Shown here: positions 27,837 to 36,316 of the stretch, one piece after another | Layout: each line of letters starts with the position of its first letter | Numbering within the stretch: position 1 is the first letter of the stretch | Source of the DNA: Haliscomenobacter hydrossis DSM 1100 | Lineage (GTDB): Bacteria; Bacteroidota; Bacteroidia; Chitinophagales; Saprospiraceae | Reading direction: 5' to 3' | Length of the DNA: 64,000 nucleotides | Assembly: GCF_000212735.1 (NCBI RefSeq) | Contig: NC_015510.1 | Span: 4,031,001-4,095,000 of the forward strand | Made by a program: the position numbers and the translations under genes | Notes under the pieces: model-generated | The model's input: the letters and a program-made list of their open reading frames with translations, nothing else | Databases searched by the model: none | What the model was told of the DNA's origin: nothing

Positions 27837-28673
27837 ATGTCATTCATCAAATCTTCAAGTTCGGGAAAGCCCCAAGTACAAAAAAATATAGCCTTTTGTA
27901 CCTTATTAGGTGGATTATTGCCAGATGATGATATTTTGATAACAGACCTATTTAATCACTTCGACAATAAGGTCCGAGAACAAGAAAAAAGTATTTCTCG
28001 GGAGGCATTAAGCAACGTTCATGGGGATTGGTATGAATGGCTGTTGGCAATTGCTGCTTGGAATTACACAGCTGAAAACCCCAATGCAAACCTTGCTCTA
28101 CTTCTACCAAATGTGATTCAATTTGATGTATCCACACTATATGTTGAACGGCTAAACAAGCTTATTGATGATTTAAGAAATAAGGTGATTACAGTTTCAG
28201 GTGTCCAATTGATTACATCTAACCCTGATTTTGTAATCGTTAACCGTGATTTGGTAAATCAATATTTTGGCAACATAGAACCAATAACAAAAATTTCAAC
28301 AACTTCATTGAGCAATTTGGAAACCATGTATCAACGATTTATTAACAAATGCGATTACGAACAAATTGAAGGGTATATTTCGGTAAAAACTTCACTGAGG
28401 CCTGATCGTAGACTTCAAATTCCTCACGAAGGTAGTTTGATGAAGGCGTTGTATGCGCATTTACAAACCCGTGAATGGATCACAAACCCTAAAGGATTGA
28501 AATACTATGCGATTGCAACCCGTATGACGCCCCCAGATAGGTCCGCATTAAAAACTGTGGCAACTCACTCCTTAACTACTGTATTCAGTTTGCCTCAAGC
28601 TGCGGTAGATAATGTTTTTGAGGTCAATTCACTCAAACAGGCAAAGCAAGCTTTTTCGTCGATTCTAGTTTAG
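27837..28673 (+). CDS. Type II restriction endonuclease, Cfr10I/Bse634I-like
   Basis: A 278-residue nuclease. Its catalytic layout matches Cfr10I/Bse634I/NgoMIV: P130-D131 in SNPDFV, K184 in ISVKTS, then RPDRR at 188-192 and E198. The K-to-E distance is 14 residues, as in Cfr10I (K190, E204) and Bse634I (K198, E212). The RPDR segment contacts the CCGG core in these enzymes, so a site containing CCGG, such as RCCGGY, is predicted. The gene converges on the C5-methyltransferase with their 3' ends overlapping by 41 bases. It has lower G+C than the neighbouring housekeeping genes. Confidence 0.85.
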   Translation: MSFIKSSSSGKPQVQKNIAFCTLLGGLLPDDDILITDLFNHFDNKVREQEKSISREALSNVHGDWYEWLLAIAAWNYTAENPNANLALLLPNVIQFDVSTLYVERLNKLIDDLRNKVITVSGVQLITSNPDFVIVNRDLVNQYFGNIEPITKISTTSLSNLETMYQRFINKCDYEQIEGYISVKTSLRPDRRLQIPHEGSLMKALYAHLQTREWITNPKGLKYYAIATRMTPPDRSALKTVATHSLTTVFSLPQAAVDNVFEVNSLKQAKQAFSSILV

Positions 28674-29883
28674 CCGAAATTTGTTTTCGAATGGCTAATC
28701 CCAATGCGCGCGCTAAACCAGGTGGAACGGCATTGCCAATTTGTTTTCCACCACTGACTAAAGTAACCTTTTCCCGTCCTGAGGTTTTATACTCCCATTC
28801 AAGTGGGAAATCCTGTAAAATTGCCATTTCAATGATGTCTAGTCCACGATCCTCAAATGGATGAATGTACATTCCTTTTGCAGGGTTATATGCTGCAGTA
28901 CGAATGGTTACAGAAGGTAAATCGGCAACTAGTCTTCCAAAAGTATCGTTTCCTTGATGTTTTCCTGATTTCCAGCAATTTGGTCGAAGTTCCATCGGTA
29001 GAACTTTGAAATTTTTTCCTTGCGAAATAAAAGTCATCCGGTGCTTCACAACATCAGATATATTCATTACCACATAGTCATTTCTGCTTTTATAGTCTTT
29101 TGGTAGCCTTGAAAATGCATCTTTGACACTGACCCATTTTTGGGGAATAAAATTAGGGACTTGATCAAGTTCTTTAACAAAATTTTGCCAAGCGGCTTGG
29201 TCTTTCATATGCGTAGGCAAAGGGAATGCAGGTTCCTTTATTCCTTTCATCCCTATTAAGATAAATCTTTCTCTACGCTGAGGCACTCCATAATTGGCTG
29301 CATTCAGTAAAGCATAAGACAATCCATATCCTGAGCCTTGAAACTGCTCAAACATATATTGAAGCACTTTTGAATGTTTAGACTGTATAATGCCTGCAAC
29401 ATTTTCAAAAATGAAAGCCTCTGGTTGTATCCCTTTGACCATTCTAACAAATTCTAGGAATAGATCACCATTTTTTGCATCATTTTCACCCTCTTTTTTA
29501 CCAATATTACTAAAGGGTTGACATGGGGCACCTCCAACTACTAATGCAACTTTCCCTGGCTTTAGGCCTGCAAATTCGAGTAACTCTTCAGCATCAATGT
29601 GCCTAATATCTCCAGGAGCACGTGTTATGATTTTTTCATTTAGTACTTTGGTTGGATGGTCAAAAAGCAACCATTCAGGTCGATTATGTCTTAATGTGGT
29701 ACGGCAGTTTAGGTCGTTTTCTACACATACAGCGGTTCTAAAGCCAGCTTGTTCTAAGCCAATGTCTAAACCACCAGCTCCCGAGAAAAGACTGACTACA
29801 TTGTATTCCATGCCATTCAATTGAGCATCTTTATCAGACACTCGAATGTAATTTAACCCAGTTTTAAGATTTAGATATTTCAT
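28633..29883 (-). CDS. DNA (cytosine-5)-methyltransferase
   Basis: A 416-residue C5-methyltransferase. Motif I is F33-SGAGG, motif IV has the catalytic Cys in P120-C121-Q122, motif VI is ENVAG, motif VIII is QRRERFILIG and motif X is GGKQIGNAVPPGLA. The variable region between VIII and X is moderate in length. It should protect the site cut by the convergent Cfr10I-like nuclease. The start at 29883 (MKYLNLKTGL) overlaps the end of the DUF6471 gene by 20 bases, suggesting translational coupling. Confidence 0.93.
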   Translation of the reverse strand: MKYLNLKTGLNYIRVSDKDAQLNGMEYNVVSLFSGAGGLDIGLEQAGFRTAVCVENDLNCRTTLRHNRPEWLLFDHPTKVLNEKIITRAPGDIRHIDAEELLEFAGLKPGKVALVVGGAPCQPFSNIGKKEGENDAKNGDLFLEFVRMVKGIQPEAFIFENVAGIIQSKHSKVLQYMFEQFQGSGYGLSYALLNAANYGVPQRRERFILIGMKGIKEPAFPLPTHMKDQAAWQNFVKELDQVPNFIPQKWVSVKDAFSRLPKDYKSRNDYVVMNISDVVKHRMTFISQGKNFKVLPMELRPNCWKSGKHQGNDTFGRLVADLPSVTIRTAAYNPAKGMYIHPFEDRGLDIIEMAILQDFPLEWEYKTSGREKVTLVSGGKQIGNAVPPGLARALGLAIRKQISAKLESTKKLALPV

Positions 29884-30163
29884 TTTTTTTGCTCTTTTTG
29901 GGTTTATACATTCCTCGTGGTTCCTCAACTAAATCTGCAGATATTTCAGGGCAAAATGATTTACATCCAATTGCAATCAAGCATTGAATTAAAAAAACTG
30001 CACTGAAACTGCCTCTTGAAATCTTACTATCAATACTGGCTTTAGTTTCGAAGATATCCATTTCACGAAGCAGTGTTGCAAGCTGCTCATGTGTAATGCC
30101 GCGTCTTACCAACTCGGATTTCAACAAGCGTTTTACTTTTTCGTTCCAATCTTCCGTTTCCAT
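29864..30163 (-). CDS. DUF6471 protein, putative regulator of the restriction-modification system
   Basis: A 99-residue protein with a helix-turn-helix-like N-terminal half (VKRLLKSELVRRGITHEQLA, then a segment with KASIDSKISRG) and a basic tail. It matches the DUF6471 family as I remember it. It is the first gene of the minus-strand pair, with the methyltransferase start inside its 3' end. That position is often taken by a C protein that times methyltransferase and nuclease expression. The regulatory role is inferred. Confidence 0.8.
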   Translation of the reverse strand: METEDWNEKVKRLLKSELVRRGITHEQLATLLREMDIFETKASIDSKISRGSFSAVFLIQCLIAIGCKSFCPEISADLVEEPRGMYKPKKSKKNEISKS

Positions 30164-30167
30164 TATG

Positions 30168-30198
30168 CAAAAATAGAAAAAACCGGCATTTATGCAAA
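30168..30198 (-). promoter_or_regulatory. Bacteroidota-type promoter, near-leaderless
   Basis: On the minus strand TTTG (30198-30195) is followed after exactly 19 bases by TATTTTTG (30175-30168), matching the Bacteroidota sigma consensus TTTG-N19-TAnnTTTG. The -7 box ends only four bases before the ATG at 30163, so transcription should start at or next to the start codon. Copies of GCAAATTTA at 30194-30202 and about 30227-30235 flank the upstream side and might bind a regulator. Confidence 0.65.
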
Positions 30199-30231
30199 TT
30201 TATTATCAAAAATAATGACTTATTTGCAAAT

Positions 30232-30957
30232 TTACACCGCATCAAACACCTTATCCTGGCCCCAACGCTCCGACAAAATTTTGAAAAAAGCCGGACGGTA
30301 GCTCTGCCCGATCGGAATCTCGTGTTTGCCGATGCTCACCTGGTGGCGTTCTACCACATTGAGGTGGCGCAGGGAGATGATGTATGACTTGTGGATTTTG
30401 CAGAAAAAATCAGGCAGGATTTCCTGGACGTCTTGCATGTTTTGCCGACTCAAGATTTTGCGGTCGCAGGTATGAAACACCACGTAGTTTTCACTTTTTT
30501 CCAAAAAAAGCACCTCTTCCCAATTGAGGCGGTACAACTTGGGGCCACTTTTGATGAAAATTTCCTGGGCTTGCGGATTTGATTCCGGTACGGCGGCAAC
30601 TGTAGTTTCTTCTTTGGTACAGCGGCTACAAGCTTGTAAAAAACGTTCGAACGTGATGGGTTTGACCAGATAATCGATGGCCTCCAGCTCATAACTGGCC
30701 ACGGCGTATTCGGAATATGCCGTGGTGAAAATGACTTTGGGCTTTTGGGGCAGTGCACGGTAAAATTCTACCCCGGAGATTTGGGGCATGTGGATGTCGA
30801 GCAACAACAAATCTACCGGGTGTTTTTGCAAAAAAGCCAGCGCTTCGAGCGGATTGCGGTACGTACCTACACATTTCAGCCAGGGCAAACGATTGACGTA
30901 GTTGCTCAAGAGTTCGACGGCTTTGGGTTCATCATCAATGATCAGTACTTCTTTCAT
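30232..30957 (-). CDS. LytTR-family response regulator
   Basis: A 241-residue regulator. The receiver domain has D54 in LLLLDIHMPQ and the KP pair in DYLVKPITF. The C-terminal LytTR DNA-binding domain is readable from IFIKSGPKLYRLNWEEVLFL to IPIGQSYRPAFF. Its start overlaps the stop of the sensor kinase gene by four bases (ATGA), a standard coupled pair. Targets are unknown. Confidence 0.94.
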   Translation of the reverse strand: MKEVLIIDDEPKAVELLSNYVNRLPWLKCVGTYRNPLEALAFLQKHPVDLLLLDIHMPQISGVEFYRALPQKPKVIFTTAYSEYAVASYELEAIDYLVKPITFERFLQACSRCTKEETTVAAVPESNPQAQEIFIKSGPKLYRLNWEEVLFLEKSENYVVFHTCDRKILSRQNMQDVQEILPDFFCKIHKSYIISLRHLNVVERHQVSIGKHEIPIGQSYRPAFFKILSERWGQDKVFDAV

Positions 30958-31982
30958 TCGTCCAGGGTAAGGGTAAGGTGTACCGAAAAATAACCTCCTT
31001 CATCCACGATGCGCAGGGTATGCCGTTCGGGATACAATAAAGATAATCGTTTGCGCACATTTTCTAGCCCAATTCCTTCTTGATTGAGCGTTGTGGCGGT
31101 CTGTTTGGTGTTTTTGGTGCTGAAATGCAGGGTTTTTTCCTCAACAATGACTTCTATTTTGACCATCGAGCGCTTGGTGACATCGATTCCGTGTTTGAGG
31201 GCATTTTCCACAAAGGGGATCAAAATGGCCGGAGCAATCATTTTTCCATCCATCTCGCCCTGGGTATTGAGGCTGATGATGACGTCGTCGTCGTCGCTGA
31301 GGCGCAGGTGTTGAATTTCAATAAATCCACCAATTTGGTCTACCTCGCGCCGCAGCGGCACTTTTTCGGCATTGCTCTCGTAGGTGAGGTAGCGCATCAT
31401 TCCAGCCAGTGAAGCGATGCTTTGCCCCAGTTCTTCCTGGTTTTTTTCCACCGCGAGGGCATACAAACTATTGAGGGTATTGAACAAAAAATGTGGATTG
31501 ACCTGGGCTTTGAGAAAAGCCAATTCCGTGGCTTGCTTTTCAGCGGCCAGTTTACGGGTGGTCATTTCAGTTTCGTACCAGATGCGGGAAAAACGAATGA
31601 CCGCCGCGAACAACATGACGGAGATAAAAATGAACAGGTTTTGGACGTTGGGCAGGTAGTAAAAGAAGTAAAAATTATAGCCCAAATCCTCCATAAAGGC
31701 GGAAAAAACCCAAAGTAACATCCAGGAACGATCCAAAAACCAGAGGATCCCCACCAGGAGCAAAAAAAGTCCGCCGTAGGCGAGGTAATTGCGCTGGCCG
31801 ACCAAATAACGTGGGATGAGTAAATAGTTGTTGAAATAGGTGGCGGCCATCAAAAGCGGCATACGAAACAAACTCGCCAAGGCCAGGTTGGAAAATTCAC
31901 AATCCATGTTCATCCACAACATGGTTGTCCATAACCAGATGATGGCCCAAAACAGGACGTGCTTGGCAATTCTTTGAATCAT
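30954..31982 (-). CDS. LytS-like membrane sensor histidine kinase
   Basis: A 342-residue kinase of the His_kinase/HATPase type. About four membrane helices fill residues 10-140, followed by a short coiled coil. The phospho-acceptor region reads FLKAQVNPHFLFNTLNSLY, with ATP-binding motifs PFVENALKHGI and GIGLENVRKRL. It pairs with the overlapping LytTR regulator. Sensing is probably through the membrane helices, as there is no extracellular domain. Confidence 0.93.
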   Translation of the reverse strand: MIQRIAKHVLFWAIIWLWTTMLWMNMDCEFSNLALASLFRMPLLMAATYFNNYLLIPRYLVGQRNYLAYGGLFLLLVGILWFLDRSWMLLWVFSAFMEDLGYNFYFFYYLPNVQNLFIFISVMLFAAVIRFSRIWYETEMTTRKLAAEKQATELAFLKAQVNPHFLFNTLNSLYALAVEKNQEELGQSIASLAGMMRYLTYESNAEKVPLRREVDQIGGFIEIQHLRLSDDDDVIISLNTQGEMDGKMIAPAILIPFVENALKHGIDVTKRSMVKIEVIVEEKTLHFSTKNTKQTATTLNQEGIGLENVRKRLSLLYPERHTLRIVDEGGYFSVHLTLTLDE

Positions 31983-32185
31983 GCCGCTAAATTAAGGATT
32001 AAGGGATACTTCCTGGGTATTCTGCCACCAATGTGCACTTTTTGAAGCCAAAACCGACAAATATGTGATTCCTTCTTCAAACTCCGTTTTCTGGCCTTTA
32101 TAAACGTATAAAAACCAAAATTTGGCATTTCAGCCCTCGATTTTTGGGATTGGCCACAAAAAAAACGCGGCAAATAAAATGCGTG

Positions 32186-32282
32186 TAGTTTTGGTTTAAG
32201 AAATCACCTGACAAACCATGCCAGCAAGTTTTCATATTCATCCAAACTTCGCAGCGCTCCACAGAAGGAGCGCTTTTTTTTT
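32186..32282 (+). ncRNA. Candidate small transcript ending in an intrinsic terminator
   Basis: On the plus strand a TAGTTTTG box (32186-32193, matching TAnnTTTG) lies about 60 bases before a strong terminator, with no gene on this strand for 2 kb upstream. No good -33 TTTG is present at the right distance. The transcript would be about 80 nt. A short frame starting ATG 32218 runs into the hairpin, so a leader peptide is possible but unlikely. The flanks are both minus-strand genes. Confidence 0.35.
32253..32282 (+). terminator. Strong intrinsic terminator on the plus strand
   Basis: An 8-bp G/C-rich stem (AGCGCTCC 32253-32260 with GGAGCGCT 32267-32274), a 6-base loop and eight T residues. 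It is oriented to stop plus-strand transcription, although the genes on both sides run on the minus strand. Confidence 0.85.
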
Positions 32283-32292
32283 GCAAAATTCT

Positions 32293-32362
32293 AATTGGCC
32301 ACAAAGACACAAAGGCACCAAGAACATCTGCTCTTGGTGCCTTTGTAACTTTGTGGCCAATT
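32293..32362. repeat. CACAAAG-type inverted repeat hairpin
   Basis: Arms of about 32 bp (32293-32324 and 32331-32362, AATTGGCCACAAAG against CTTTGTGGCCAATT) with a short loop. It lies 5 bases past the odhB stop and can form the 3' end of that transcript. The arms repeat a (G/A)CACAAAG phrase, also seen in the element near 4.8 kb. Apart from this and the terminator above, I see nothing in 31983-32366. Confidence 0.85.
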
Positions 32363-32366
32363 GAAT

Positions 32367-33626
32367 TTAAATATCCAGCAACATCGCGATTGGGTCTTCC
32401 AGTAACTCTTTCACTTTGACCAAAAAAGTCACCGAAGAACTGCCATCGATCACCCGGTGGTCGTAAGACAGGGCCAGGTACATCATTGGACGAATTTCGA
32501 TTTTATCTCCTACCGCAACCGGACGGTTCTTGATGCCGTGCATACCCAGGATCGCTGATTGTGGCTCATTGATGATGGGGGTGCTGAGCAAAGATCCAAA
32601 TACCCCGCCGTTGGTAATGGTAAAGGTGCCGCCACTCATTTCTTCAAGGGTGAGGGTCCCATTGCGGGCTTTGCCAGCCAGGTTTTTGAGTTCAATTTCA
32701 ATTTCGGCAAAACTCAAAGACTCTACGTTGCGAATCGGCGGTACCACCAATCCATTTGGCGTAGAAATCGCAAAGGAAATATCCGCGTAGTTGTGGTAAA
32801 CGAAATCTTCGCCATCGATCATGGCATTGACTTCGGGCATTTGCAATAAAATTTTGGCACAAGCTTTGGCAAACAGGGACATGAAGCCCAGTTTGATGCC
32901 GTATTTGGCCACAAATTTGTCCTGGTATTTTTCGCGCAGCGCCATCAATTCGGTCAAGTCTACCTCGTTGAAGGTGGTGAGCATCGCCGTTTCGTTTTTG
33001 GCACTTACCAAACGTTTGGCGATGGTGCGGCGCATGCGGGTCATTTTTTTGCGCTCGGTATCGCGAGAAAATGCGGGCACATCCTTGGCTTTAGGCGCAG
33101 CAGCGGGTGTTGCCGCTGGTGCTTCAACCTTTGCGGCAGGAGTAGCCACTTTGTTTTCAACGGCCTTGACGGCATCGTCTTTGGTGATGCGCCCATCGCG
33201 TCCCGTTCCGGCAACCGCAGTAGCCGGAATATCATTTTCCTTCAAAATTTTGCCTGCTGCGGGAGAAGGATGTCCCGTAGCGTAATTGGAGGTAGCGCTT
33301 GGCGCTGGTTCAGCGGGTTTGCTCACCGCTGGAGTGCTGACGGGTGTTTCGGCAGGAGGGGTACTTGGTGTACTTTCTCCGGCGCTTACGCTGGTATCTA
33401 TTTTGGCAACCAAGGCACCGATGGCCAAATCATCACCTTCCTTGGCTACATGAATCAGTTTTCCGGTCGCTTCAGAGGGAAATTCCAGCGTAGCTTTGTC
33501 AGACTCAAATTCACAAAGTGATTCGTCGAGTTTGACAAATGACCCGTCTTCTTTTAACCAACGGGACAAGGTTACTTCGTTTATGGATTCGCCCACTGAG
33601 GGAACCCGTAATTCTACTACACTCAT
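32367..33626 (-). CDS. odhB: 2-oxoglutarate dehydrogenase E2 (dihydrolipoamide succinyltransferase)
   Basis: A 419-residue E2 subunit that passes succinyl groups to CoA in the TCA cycle. The N-terminal lipoyl domain has the lipoylated Lys in [10 protein letters not shown]. An Ala/Pro-rich linker (about 80-130) leads to the E1/E3-binding domain ([20 protein letters not shown]) and a second Ala/Pro linker. The catalytic domain ends with [16 protein letters not shown], carrying the active His and Asp. SucB/OdhB is favoured over other acyltransferases by this C-terminal motif. E1 is not adjacent. Confidence 0.94.
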   Translation of the reverse strand: MSVVELRVPSVGESINEVTLSRWLKEDGSFVKLDESLCEFESDKATLEFPSEATGKLIHVAKEGDDLAIGALVAKIDTSVSAGESTPSTPPAETPVSTPAVSKPAEPAPSATSNYATGHPSPAAGKILKENDIPATAVAGTGRDGRITKDDAVKAVENKVATPAAKVEAPAATPAAAPKAKDVPAFSRDTERKKMTRMRRTIAKRLVSAKNETAMLTTFNEVDLTELMALREKYQDKFVAKYGIKLGFMSLFAKACAKILLQMPEVNAMIDGEDFVYHNYADISFAISTPNGLVVPPIRNVESLSFAEIEIELKNLAGKARNGTLTLEEMSGGTFTITNGGVFGSLLSTPIINEPQSAILGMHGIKNRPVAVGDKIEIRPMMYLALSYDHRVIDGSSSVTFLVKVKELLEDPIAMLLDI

Positions 33627-33703
33627 AGTGGTATCGAGGTCAATTGTGAAATGCGCTGCGAAGTTCCGGCAATTGTGTTAAAGAAACAAACAAAAGGCTG
33701 GGT

Positions 33704-34639
33704 TTATTCCATTCCAACAGGTTTGAAGTAATAAATCATTCCGGGCATTCCGTCTCCAGCTTCGTTGGAGATGAACATGCCGCCTTTTGAATCAAAACAA
33801 ATGCCTTCGGGTTGTTGATGCACCTTGCCTTTCAATTTCTCCATATAAACAACTTCTCCCTGGAAATTGATCACCATAAAGATGTTTCCTACTGCCGAAA
33901 GCAGGTACAAATTGCCATTTTGCGGGTGAACGGCTACGGTGGAAGGGCTGAACTCAAAGGCATTGGAGTTGGCAAAAAATTCCACCAAACTTTCTACCCG
34001 TTCCTCCTTGGCATGTGCAGCGAGGTATTTTTGCACTTCGGTTTGACCAATGCTGAGGATGGGTGCGGGTTCGAGAATTTTTTTGTTCAAATCGAATGCG
34101 TAGATGGCTTTGCGGTTTTGCAATGCGGGGGATTCTCCTGCTTTACCTTTGCAAGCCAGTAAAAGCCGGTTGTTTGCGGCATCGTACCCTAGTCCTTCCA
34201 CATCATTTTCTTTGTTCAAAAAAGTATTGAAGGACTCGGTGGTTTGTTCCGAGCTGTCCACATCGTTGATGCGGGTAAGCGTGCCCGTGTTTTTCAGGAT
34301 GTAAACGTCCTTGCCGACAATTTCTACGCCCTCGTAATCCCCAAGTTTGCCAAAGGGGATTTCTCTTTTGACGTTGCCTGTCACCTGATCGATCACGAAT
34401 AAAATACCCGATTCATCCTGTATTGCCAGCAAATACTTATCATTATAGCCCATGCTGAGTCCTGAGATTTCCTTGAGCAGAGGGGGCATGGTGAGGCTCC
34501 GATCTGGTTCATTTACCCGGTAAGGAAATGAGGGTTTTGGAAATACTTCGGGTGCGTTTACGGCATCATTTGGGCTCGGAGTTGGACGGCAAGCCCAGCT
34601 CAAGATGATCATTGAGATGGTTAACAACATTGTTTTCAT
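33704..34639 (-). CDS. SdiA-regulated-type lipoprotein, beta-propeller
   Basis: A 311-residue protein with a lipoprotein signal (lipobox LSWAC at about residue 17). The rest is a repetitive beta-propeller-like domain with SGLSMGYNDKYLLAIQDE, GDYEGVEIVGKDVYILKNTG, DVEGLGYDAANNRLLLACKG and the C-terminal QPEGICFDSKGGMFISNEAGDG. These match the SdiA-regulated (YjiK-like) family. The function is unknown. It is expected to be membrane-anchored outside the cytoplasm. Confidence 0.85.
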   Translation of the reverse strand: MKTMLLTISMIILSWACRPTPSPNDAVNAPEVFPKPSFPYRVNEPDRSLTMPPLLKEISGLSMGYNDKYLLAIQDESGILFVIDQVTGNVKREIPFGKLGDYEGVEIVGKDVYILKNTGTLTRINDVDSSEQTTESFNTFLNKENDVEGLGYDAANNRLLLACKGKAGESPALQNRKAIYAFDLNKKILEPAPILSIGQTEVQKYLAAHAKEERVESLVEFFANSNAFEFSPSTVAVHPQNGNLYLLSAVGNIFMVINFQGEVVYMEKLKGKVHQQPEGICFDSKGGMFISNEAGDGMPGMIYYFKPVGME

Positions 34640-34752
34640 TGATTTGGAGTAAAAAACCTTGTCAATTTGCTAGTCTTAGCCTGATTTTGTTGGTATCATT
34701 GCGACTTTGATTTTCTTCAAAACTGGCACTTGCACAAGTGCTCAATCCCGCA

Positions 34753-35286
34753 ATGATGATTACTGTTAATAACCTTCAATTTAAACCATTTATTGCAGCC
34801 AGTGAAATTCAGGAACGTGTAAATGCGCTTGGTGCGGAGTTGCGCCAACGTTATGAAGGCAAACGACCTTTGTTCATTGGTATTTTGAATGGTGCTTTCA
34901 TTTTTACCGCTGATTTGGTGCGGTCAGCCGGACTCGAATGTGAGGTAACCTTTATGCGACTTTCCTCCTATGCCGGGCTACAATCCTCTGGGCAAGTAAT
35001 CACCAACATGGGGCTGGACATCGACATCAAAGACCGCCACGTGATCCTGGTAGAAGACATCATCGACTCGGGTAGAACACTTTATGAGTTGACCAAAAAA
35101 ATGCGCGAGCAAGGCCCTGCCTCGGTTGCCATTGCTACCCTCTTGCTCAAGCCCGATGCCCTACAGTTCCCCTTGGAAGCTGACTTTATAGGTTTTTCCA
35201 TTCCTTCCAAATTTGTGATTGGCTATGGTTTGGATTACAATCAGGCCGGAAGAGAGTTGCCGGAAATTTTCCAACTTGCTGAATGA
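34753..35286 (+). CDS. hpt: Hypoxanthine phosphoribosyltransferase
   Basis: A 177-residue purine-salvage enzyme that converts hypoxanthine or guanine with PRPP to the monophosphate. The PRPP loop VILVEDIIDSGRTL is intact, as is the GILNGAFIFTADLVR segment. The ATG at 34753 (or 34756) fits the family N-terminus better than the GTG at 34738. The inositol monophosphatase gene follows after an 86-base gap that contains a 12-bp tandem repeat. Confidence 0.94.
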   Translation: MMITVNNLQFKPFIAASEIQERVNALGAELRQRYEGKRPLFIGILNGAFIFTADLVRSAGLECEVTFMRLSSYAGLQSSGQVITNMGLDIDIKDRHVILVEDIIDSGRTLYELTKKMREQGPASVAIATLLLKPDALQFPLEADFIGFSIPSKFVIGYGLDYNQAGRELPEIFQLAE

Positions 35287-35323
35287 TGGTGTATTCCTCG
35301 GAATTCCCAGCATAACGCTCCAA

Positions 35324-35371
35324 CACACCCTAACCCACACCCTAACTCACACCCTAACCCACACCCTATCT
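35324..35371. repeat. Four 12-bp tandem repeats abutting a start codon
   Basis: Four copies of CACACCCTAACC (the second ends in T, the fourth in TATCT) run from 35324 to 35371, one base before the ATG at 35373. The complementary strand reads like GGTTAGGGTGTG. The array occupies exactly the place where a ribosome-binding region should be. Confidence 0.92.
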
Positions 35372-35372
35372 T

Positions 35373-36164
35373 ATGGATCTTTCAAAACTTTGTGCCCAAA
35401 CCCTCTCCCTCGTACAAGAAGTAGCCGTATTCATCGCCAACGAACTGGGGAAAGTTGAATCAATTGAAGTAAAAGCCGAGCAGTTCAACAACCTGGTGAG
35501 CTATGTGGACAAAACTTCAGAACAAAAACTCATTGCGGGATTGCGTGATTTGCTCCCCGGATCGGTCTTTTTGGCCGAAGAACAAACCTCTGCTCAGGAA
35601 GTTGGCGAATGGCGCTGGATCATCGACCCACTGGATGGCACTACCAATTTTTTGCACCAATTGCCTTGTTTCGCCATCAGTGTAGGATTGGAGCACCAGG
35701 GCGAAATGGTATTGGGCATTGTGCATGAGGTCACGCGCAATGAATCTTTTTATGGCTGGAAAAACGGCGGAGCTTACCTCAATGGCAAGCGCATCCAGGT
35801 GAGTCAACGGAATGGACTGCGCGAGGCCTTGGTGTCAACTGGTTTTCCCTACCACGATTTTAGCCGGATTGAGGCTTACCAAAAAGTGAGCGAATACCTC
35901 ATGCGCAACACCCGGGGCATCCGGCGCTGGGGTGCCGCAGCGGTTGACCTGGCTTATGTGGCTTGTGGGCGTTACGATTTCTTTTTTGAATACCACCTCC
36001 AACCCTGGGACGTGGCTGCTGGCGCGCTTCTGGTGCAGGAAGCGGGTGGTATCGTGAGTGATTTTAGTGGAGGAGATCGTTGCTGGAGCGGGGAAGAAGT
36101 GCTGGCAGGTGCCCCGCAGGTGATCGAGGAAGTACGGGGTGTTTTTAAGGAGCATTTTGGCTGA
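35373..36164 (+). CDS. Inositol monophosphatase family protein
   Basis: A 263-residue Mg-dependent phosphatase of the SuhB/IMPase family. Metal-binding motifs are EEQ (about 69), WIIDPLDGTTNFLH and, near the C-terminus, QPWDVAAGALLVQEAGG. It dephosphorylates inositol phosphates or related sugar phosphates in the cytoplasm. There is no purine-like ribosome site; a tandem repeat precedes the start directly. It is downstream of hpt in the same direction. Confidence 0.93.
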   Translation: MDLSKLCAQTLSLVQEVAVFIANELGKVESIEVKAEQFNNLVSYVDKTSEQKLIAGLRDLLPGSVFLAEEQTSAQEVGEWRWIIDPLDGTTNFLHQLPCFAISVGLEHQGEMVLGIVHEVTRNESFYGWKNGGAYLNGKRIQVSQRNGLREALVSTGFPYHDFSRIEAYQKVSEYLMRNTRGIRRWGAAAVDLAYVACGRYDFFFEYHLQPWDVAAGALLVQEAGGIVSDFSGGDRCWSGEEVLAGAPQVIEEVRGVFKEHFG

Positions 36165-36316
36165 AAATTTAGTAGCACGCCTTCGGTGCTTTGATAACCA
36201 AGGGACACCTTAGTGTGCATGTACAACGGTCGAGGGTAAAGGCGAATACTATGCACATACTTTTGGGTTGAACCAAAAGGCTGCTTCAGCTGTATTCAAT
36301 CAAAATCGTTACCTCA

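Noticed and set aside
31979-32310. Two short minus-strand frames upstream of the LytS gene
   Set aside because: They overlap each other and the terminator, have no good start context, and encode no recognisable sequence.
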